Shown here one piece after another: positions 57,490 through 64,000 of a DNA stretch of 64,000 bases. Source of the stretch: Lumbricus rubellus (taxonomy: Eukaryota; Annelida; Clitellata; Crassiclitellata; Lumbricidae); assembly GCA_945859605.1 (NCBI GenBank), contig OX243818.1:35015539-35079538 (forward strand), read 5' to 3'. Positions within the stretch are counted from its first letter, which is position 1. Each line of letters opens with the position of its first letter. The notes beneath the pieces were generated by a model. That model made no database searches. It was not told the origin of the DNA and was given only the letters and a program-made list of their open reading frames with translations. The position numbers and the translations under genes are program-made.

Positions 57490-57835
57490 TGGACAGTGAT
57501 CAGCTTCGTTTCTTAACACCAGTCCTATATGAAGAAAATGGAGGATATGTTGAAGAGATCGAGACTGCGCTGGCTGGGTCATTATACACAAATCGGACAA
57601 TGAAAGAATTCCAAAGCAGACACTGCATTGGATTCTGTCGGGATGGAAGAGAAAAGTCGGTAAGCCGATTAAGACTTGGCGAGACACGGTCGCACAGGAT
57701 CTGGACGACAGTGGACTTACGTGGGTGGAGGCCGAGAGGATTGCGGAGGACAGTGTGGCGTGGAGGAGCTGTGCCGCCCGATGCGTTGCCAGCACGTGGA
57801 AGGACTAAGGCTAAGGCTAAGGCTTATGTATAAAG
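57490..57835 (+). mobile_element. Non-LTR retrotransposon C-terminal fragment
   Basis: One frame gives RLRWLGHYTQIGQ. After a frame change comes GKPIKTWRDTVAQDLDDSGL and WVEAERIAEDSVAWRSCAAR, stop, then (TAAGGC)n at about 57805-57825. This is the end of a reverse-transcriptase ORF with a short tandem tail. Frames are broken. Confidence 0.65.
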
Positions 57836-58135
57836 TCGTTTGTACTTTGTATTTAAGAATGCGGTCTCCAATCACAAAAAATTAACACTAATAATTAATT
57901 TGGTCTACTTATCAAAATTCTATGTTTAAACGTATGGAGGTGATGCTTCATACTTTGAGGAGGAGAAGCATTTTTTAACATCGTCTTTTTTCGATGACCT
58001 GTTTTAACAAAAATAGTCACAAAGTAATTCAGCAATAATTCTTTTCGTCAGTCCAATTTTATGCGATGCAGATCCTAAAACCCATAAAAGGTTAATTATT
58101 TAGTTCGCTAAAACGACACATTAACCAGTAATCCA
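57836..58135. other. No recognised feature
   Basis: A short AT-rich stretch between the LINE tail and the tetramer array. Confidence 0.35.
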
Positions 58136-58139
58136 TCTA

Positions 58140-58347
58140 TGACTGACTGACTGACTGACTGGCTGACTGACTGACTGACTGACTGACTGACTGACTGACT
58201 GACTGACTGACTGACTGACTGACTGACTGACTGACTGACTGACTGACTGACTGACTGACTGACTGACTGACTGACTGACTGACTGACTGACTGACTGACT
58301 GACTGACTGACTGACTGACTGACTGACTGACTGACTGACTGACTGAC
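58140..58347. repeat. (GACT)n microsatellite
   Basis: About fifty GACT units with one GGCT variant at 58160. All minus-strand frames (QSVS repeats) are artefacts. Confidence 0.97.
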
Positions 58348-58850
58348 AAAGCCACTCATTCATTCACTCACCGGCTTTCTGACTGACTGCCTTGTCGGTC
58401 GACTGAATGACGGACTGATGAAATGATTGTTTGTCACAATGACAATGGCTTAGTCTACCCATCAGATCAGCTTCAACATCCTGTATGGTATTTAGCAGCT
58501 ACATGTAAATAGCCTAAGTATCAATTTATAATAATAACGACCTACAAACCACTATTATACATTACTCATTTTCCTGTCAACTTCTGAGCTTTCACGATCG
58601 AGCTAACATTATCATTATCAACACTCTGTTGTTGCTCTAGTCGTTGTTTCTGGAGCTGGTATTGCTATTGTTCTAGCTGGTATTACCTGTTATTCCCGCT
58701 GTTGTTTTAGCTGTTGTTCCTAATAATTATTGTGTTGACGTCGATGTCCTTGTTGATTTTGTTATTATGAGCTCGGTCACTATAGTAGTCAACACTCAAC
58801 ATTTCAAAATGAGTAGACGTCGTGTAGGCCTATGTATGTAACATGATCAG
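58348..58850. other. No recognised gene
   Basis: A region with GTTGTT/GCTGTT-rich words (58620-58770). No exon is supported. Confidence 0.35.
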
Positions 58851-58854
58851 TTAA

Positions 58855-59309
58855 CCCGTTGGAGGTGAGGTGACGCATTGTAACGTTAGAGGTGAGGTGG
58901 GGTGTGACACACCCCAACACATATTTTTATTTTCAAGTCGCGATATTAAATGGAAAACATTAATTTGAATTAAACTATTCTTTTATGATCTACACTCATC
59001 TAAACAGGCGATTATCACGAACAAATATCTGTTTTCAATCCTTATTAGATGGCCAGAAGGTGAACCCATCCATTGTGTACTTTGCCCGTGTAAGATCGGT
59101 TTGTATACGAAAAACCGCAATTTCCTTCAAATATACATCAAAATTTAAAAAAACTGTTCATTCAAAATTTCTGAAATTTTGGTAAAGTGTCCGTATTTCA
59201 TATTCACAAAGATAGAAAAAAATAATCCAAGGTGGTTTGACGTTTTCCACAAAAAAATTAAAGTAGAATACCTCTGGGGTGTGTCACACCCCACCTCACC
59301 TCCAACGGG
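58855..59309. mobile_element. piggyBac-like MITE (TTAA target)
   Basis: TTAA at 58851-58854 and 59310-59313 flanks inverted ends that read CCCGTTGGAGGTGAGGTG on both sides. Just inside, GGGGTGTGACACACCCC and its inverse occur. A TTAA duplication with ends beginning CCC is the piggyBac hallmark. Non-coding, 455 bases. Confidence 0.8.
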
Positions 59310-59313
59310 TTAA

Positions 59314-61130
59314 AATAAATCGCTGATTATGTTGTTAGAGGATTAGTTACATCCTTGATCTTGTGGTATTTACGAGCACTCGTATTATAGCCTATTCCTG
59401 TACTATTTTTCGCCTGACCTCTGATGTATATATATATATGTATTAGTACTGTACACTCATATATACAAATGACATCTGCATTCATCACAAGTAGGCTTAA
59501 GTTGTTCTGGTTATATTTCACAGAACTAAGCTTATAATTATAAAAAAAAGGTCCAGTCCGTTGAATAAGAACCTCGACTGGCAGAGCACCCAATCAAAAG
59601 AGGACAACGTTGACGATGCATAAGTTCAATGAAAATCCAGTCGCTTTAGAAAGAGTATAATAGCCTAAGTATGTAGGCCTATATTCATAATTGACTATAA
59701 TACCGTGTAGATATATAGGCTAATTACAAATATAAATGAGACCGATTTTTATTTAAAACAATCAAATGCATGCCTGCATAATATATTTGTTCGAAACTTG
59801 AAAGTATGGGACGGCTGGGGAATAGCTCTAATTAGAAGAAAGAGGCAATAGTTCGATTATAATATATAATTTCGTTACATACCGATAACGAGTTACAAGA
59901 ATCTTAAATCTGCTTCTTTTGTCCAGTCGCTTGTTACACCCGTCACCTGCATTCGTCTGTCCGGAACCGAGTGCCGCTTTCTACCGCGTTCCTCTCTTAT
60001 AACTAAAGTCCTCCCTAGCAAGCTTCCCCGTGGCCGCCTACAGCTAGCCACCGGCTTCCTGCTTGTCTTCGTTACTACGCCCTCCTTATCTCAATATTCT
60101 GTATTTCTGTACTAAATATTATTCCACTTCATTACTTCGATACTGTTAAATATCTTTTAGATTGTATCTATAGCTAGGCCGACCTGATCCTCACCGCGCT
60201 CTGATGCCCAGAGCCCATCTTCTCCGTGACCATCTAAGGTCCTCATTCTTCACTTCTAGGCTGGGGCCCTTCCACCTGGCCGCTCCTCAGTCCTCACCAT
60301 CTCCACTGTTGCCACGCCTGATCCTACCTCTACCCGCTGGACGGTCGGGTTATTCTAAACTTAGCTCAGACCTCCTCCTAAGAATCCACCATTTATCATC
60401 CAGGAGCCGTTAACTCCTCTAAGTGACTTGGCGTCGGATCCCCTCTGAATCCCGACGATCCCTTATAATCGAGGGTGGTCACACATAATAATTCATCCTC
60501 CGACCGTTGACAACTCACGTTCACTCCTCTCCGATCCTGACAATACATATAGGATTCGTGACCGTCCGCTTCCTTCACTGTTCTCTCTCTCTCGCTCATA
60601 CTCTCTCTGTCCCTCCGCCACTATCGCTATCTCTCTCTATGCGTACATCTGTGTATGTCTGTCTGACTATCTGTAACTTCCTCTCAGTGCTAAGACACGT
60701 GCTTGCTAGTTTCCAGAAGATATATTGAGATCATTTGTCTAGTATTGATGCCTTAAATCTCGTACTATATATTATCAAACTAAGCATCCCTGCACGTGGA
60801 TCTCGCCAGGTTGGTCTTCTCAAATCTGACGTATCTGGTTCACTGATTATGCGGTTCATTTCTGCACCTGACCTACATTAGTACTTAGTTCATTGCCATA
60901 ACTTCTCTTGTGCCTTTTGTCCGTCCTATAAAAGTATGTTTCAGGGTGAACGCTTATAATAATTACCGGTATATGTATTAGGACACATAATTAGGCTATA
61001 TATACAAATAGGCTTAGCCTACTTTCAAAGAAATCGCTGCACACAAAATAATAGGGTGCTGGTCTAAGTAGTTTCAGATGGGACATTCTATTAATTTATT
61101 ATCAGATGATTGCCTTATGACAGACTCATT
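59314..61130. other. Long stretch without recognised gene
   Basis: Contains a (TA)n run near 59425-59440 and a C/T-rich region (59930-60700, with TCTC runs at 60575-60640). No exon, RNA gene or defined repeat is supported. Confidence 0.35.
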
Positions 61131-61285
61131 AGTTTCATGCCACTCAGGGATGAGATGAGTTACTTGGCTTCCCGTTGCCTTTCCCACAGACAATAATGAG
61201 TAAGCAGCTTGTCCCGGGTTGATCCGCAGTGGCATGAGGTAGATTCAAACTTCTGACGTTCCGGTTGCAAGCAGGGCTGAAAGTG
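61130..61285 (-). mobile_element. Decayed SINE fragment
   Basis: On the minus strand CAGAAGTTTGAATCTACCTC resembles the B box region of the SINE family at 56088, and ATGCCACTGCGG follows as in that copy. Only a fragment. Confidence 0.35.
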
Positions 61286-61310
61286 AGCCGGGTCTGTCCG
61301 TATCTGCGAA

Positions 61311-61738
61311 CAGGGGCGGATCCAGAGGGGCCAATCCGGCCATGACCTCCCCCCCATTGAAAACTGCCATGGGACGTGGCTCCCCATCTGGTCTGAAATT
61401 GGCAATACGAATATGGGTGTAATGGATATTGGTCCCCCTATTTGGAAAATTGTAGGGAACGTGGCCCCCCATTCGGTTTTCAAGTTGAGGACAAAAAAAA
61501 TTGCCAGATGACTAAATAAAAAAGGTCATCGACTTTTTGGGGGGGATGAAATGGTATGATATTCCGAAAAAATTTGCCAGATGACAAAAAAAATATCATC
61601 AACTTTTTGGGCAGATGAAAAGTACTTTTTTTCGTCAACGACCGACCACTATTTTTCGAACTTTAGAAATAATGTTCCTTTTTCCCGTCCAAGATCTAAG
61701 ATTTTGCCCCCCTTGAAACAGTTCTGGATCCGCCACTG
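61311..61738. mobile_element. hAT-like MITE, CAG(G/T)GGCGGATCCAGA family
   Basis: The ends CAGGGGCGGATCCAGAGGGG and CAGTGGCGGATCCAGAACTG are flanked by TCTGCGAA (61303-61310) and TCTGCGAC (61739-61746), an 8-bp duplication with one change. The repeated 'GCCAGATGAC...AAAGGTCATCGACTTTTTGG' interior links it to the elements at 39501 and 54171. Confidence 0.88.
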
Positions 61739-62205
61739 TCTGCGACCCGGCATCGATTTTCCAGACCTGCTGTTGCCGGGTCTCAGCCGGGTCGCACAAA
61801 AAGTCGCCAGGTGCCCGCTGATAGGCTAATTTCAGGTCTGACATGGACTGAATTGAATATATTAGCCTAAGTAACCGGACGGCGGACGCAAGAACTAACT
61901 CCGAAGTAATATCGACCTAGGATGGGGGGATCGTTGCATGGATGTGCCTGCGCTGCGTTCAACCCTGACTCTGAAATTGATCGTTCTAACTGCGCAATGT
62001 CCTGTTGATAAGGAAGTGAATTGTATCCGGATGTATAACCACGAAAAATGCAATAGTTATTGTTCATTTCAGCAGGATGAATGCTTCAGTTGAATCAGTT
62101 CTCATGAAATCGCTAAACTCATGAATATTTTTCTACCCGCCGGACAATTATTTTGACCTCAAAATAACCAAGGTCAACAGTTTACAGACTATACATTCTG
62201 GAAAA

Positions 62206-63656
62206 TAGGGGAGGGTGCTCTAAGACGCCCAGGGTGAATAAGACGCCTATCCCCTTTAAAACTCGTGAATAGACACAAATTCATAATTTAGTTGCCTCAT
62301 CGCATGTAGCGACATCTTGCGAACCTCCATTAGCGGCGGCGTTTCGGAATTCGAAATATTGTAGCTAAAAATCAATTTTCTAATTTTTGACCACTTTTTT
62401 GTAAGTATACATCTATGAATCAGCTTCAATTTCTCTTTAACCTTATGGTCTAGCAATTCGCGCATTTCAACGTTTATTCTGTGTTCATTTGTCGTTGTTT
62501 TAGTGGTTTTATATAGTTCGTAAATATTTACGTCGTTAATGAAAATGGCGTCAGTAGAGAATGACTAGAAATTTACAAGAAGCCCATGGGCGTCTTGAAT
62601 ACATTGGAGGCATAGGGTTTACAAGATGCCCATGGGCGTCTTAAATACATTGGAGGCATAGGGTTTACAAGATGCCCATGGGCGTCTTGGATACACTGAG
62701 CAACTTAGAGCAAGATCATCTATTAGGCTAAATGACTTGAACAGATGTGTGAGTTTGGTAATGCATCTGCAGGTTAATTGTTGATGTTTAATTCTAATCA
62801 CAACGACGATTTTATGGTGCCGTGAAACAGCCCAGTTGCTACAATGAAAACCTAAAATGAAGAAGCTACAGAATAAGGAGAAACTCACATGCAGAGAAGA
62901 CAAACCAAGGGGGAGAAAAGCAAAATGTGATGTCCTGGAACCAAAGCCTAACAAGACAAATGGAAGGAAGAAGAATAAGCAGAAACTCACATGCAGAGAA
63001 GACAAACCGAGGGGGAGAAAAGAAAAATGTGATGTCCTGGAACCAGAGGCTCCAGAGCCAAACAAGGCAAATGGAAGGAAGCGCGAGTTTGTCCGCGAAA
63101 GAGATGGAAAATGTCTGCTGTGTGGTGAAGATTTTAGTGATAGTGCTGCGGGGGAGAGATGGATAGAATGCAAGAAGTGCAAGGGTTGGTGCCTGTGTGC
63201 ATTCACAGATGGAGAGACATCCAAAGGATTCAAGTGTAACTTTTGTCGTTAGCTGACTTGTGAACACAAGTTTGAAGGTTTTGCCTCTTATCGTTTTGTA
63301 GTTTTAAGATGTTTTAGATTTGGTTCCATTTCTTTAGCTCAAATACAGTTTGTTAAGTAAATTTTAGTCTAAAATGCATGGTTGCAATACTACTTCTTTT
63401 AGTAAAATCCCCTTGCTGCAAGATGCCCATCCTATGGGCGTCTTGGAGCATAGGGTTCCTAAGACGCCCAGTTTGGAGGGGTCGACCTTTTTTAATTTGC
63501 ACAATTGATTTTATTGATTAAAGGTCTATAATTGCTGATACTGTTTTATCAATGATCACTCTTCACATTGGTGTCAATTATGTACTTATTTTGGAATCCA
63601 CGAGGAAGAAAAGTCCAATTTTCCTTAAAGTGGGCATCTTGGAGCACCCTCCCCTA
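62206..63656. mobile_element. TA-flanked pogo-like element with zinc-finger ORF
   Basis: The ends read TAGGGGAGGGTGCTCTAAGA and, inverted, TAGGGGAGGGTGCTCCAAGA, with TA at both borders. The element-specific word AAGA(C/T)GCCCA and its inverse GGGCGTCTT recur many times inside, including three tandem 45-base copies at 62575-62695. The remaining ORF is a cysteine-rich C-terminus. No DDE catalytic domain is left, so the element is an internal-deletion derivative. Confidence 0.75.
62857..63252 (+). CDS. Cysteine-rich zinc-finger ORF inside the pogo-like element
   Basis: The 131-codon frame starts at an ATG and contains two copies of a basic segment (KLTCREDKPRGRK followed by KCDVLEP). It ends with CLLCGEDFSDSAAGERWIEC, KKCKGWCLCAF and a final FKCNFCR. 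The Cys spacing C-x2-C...C-x2-C...C...C-x2-C with GE.WI.C..C..W is the PHD-like finger found at the C-terminus of many invertebrate pogo/Tigger-type transposases. This looks like the surviving 3' part of such a transposase. It could still be expressed as a small DNA- or chromatin-binding protein, but nothing shows that. Confidence 0.55.
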   Translation: MKKLQNKEKLTCREDKPRGRKAKCDVLEPKPNKTNGRKKNKQKLTCREDKPRGRKEKCDVLEPEAPEPNKANGRKREFVRERDGKCLLCGEDFSDSAAGERWIECKKCKGWCLCAFTDGETSKGFKCNFCR

Positions 63657-64000
63657 ATATCAAACAATCACAGAGCAACATTCTGAATGCCGTATCAGGA
63701 AGACCAGTGGCGAACAGGATCAAAGTGCAATTAGTAGCCTACTACCCAATTATGTCGGTGACGGGCACGTCATATTGTCTGCGTCAAAGCCTAAGGAGGA
63801 TGCAAGACTAGTGTGGTGAAATATTATAGCCTGATGCGTCCGAAAAGACTAACTAGCCAGCAAAATTGGATGACCTTTATATTTGATTAATGCATGTAAT
63901 TGGTCTATAATTTAAATTATTTCGAATGCAGGTCACTATCAAGATTTTCTTGGGATCCCGTTTCCCGCATGGCTCTATCATGATTATGCGAGTTCAAAAA
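63657..64000. other. No recognised feature
   Basis: The terminal stretch of the window shows no exon or repeat that I can define. Confidence 0.4.

Noticed and set aside
58108..58363. QSVS repeat protein on the minus strand
   Set aside because: It is the (GACT)n microsatellite read in three phases.
62619..63267. Minus-strand ORFs of 133-204 codons opposite the zinc-finger ORF
   Set aside because: They lack domain signatures; the plus-strand frame carries the conserved cysteine pattern.

Overview
This is eukaryotic, animal-type DNA. It is AT-rich and intron-rich, and most of it is mobile elements and simple repeats. Coding sequence sits in short exons bounded by GT-AG (once GC-AG) splice sites. 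Content suggests a marine invertebrate, perhaps an echinoderm or another invertebrate deuterostome. That placement is weak: it rests on CARD and TRADD-like modules, on the mix of hAT, L2/CR1 and pogo-like elements, and on very frequent TAGGCCTA words.

The main genes form a tail-to-tail inverted pair of paralogous clusters. The plus-strand cluster (about 6.0-29.9 kb) holds exons for a CARD, a TRADD-N-like domain, a linker, an SH3 domain split by an intron, an F-box-like domain, a second CARD, a second TRADD-N-like domain and a beta-propeller. The minus-strand cluster (56.0-45.0 kb) holds an extra CARD, then CARD, TRADD-N-like, F-box-like, CARD, TRADD-N-like and an intact propeller. Six exon pairs match between the two; three have the same length and most have the same phases. 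Nearly all internal exons are phase 1-1, one domain per exon. The F-box-like and extra-CARD exons open in phase 0, so each cluster is probably two genes: A (CARD/TRADD-N) and B (F-box/CARD/TRADD-N/propeller). By analogy with animal CARD and TRADD adaptors this looks like a lineage-specific death-fold signalling family, probably in innate immunity; that role is inferred.

The 15 kb between the clusters holds mosaics of L2-like LINE 3' ends, a nearly full-length LINE with two frameshifts (35.9-39.25 kb), several hAT-like MITEs and a small EF-hand-like gene (40.3-42.15 kb) whose intron carries a large TCA-rich tract.

Other features are: at least nine hAT-like insertions with clear 8-bp target duplications; three TA-flanked elements with GGGGAG ends (12.1, 21.4 and 62.2 kb), one with a cysteine-rich zinc-finger ORF; a TTAA-flanked piggyBac-like MITE (58.85 kb); tRNA-headed SINEs with L2-like tails; two elements whose inverted arms are arrays of 13-15 bp words (7.6-8.6 and 46.9-48.4 kb); and an ATGT microsatellite of about 1.6 kb split by a transposon.
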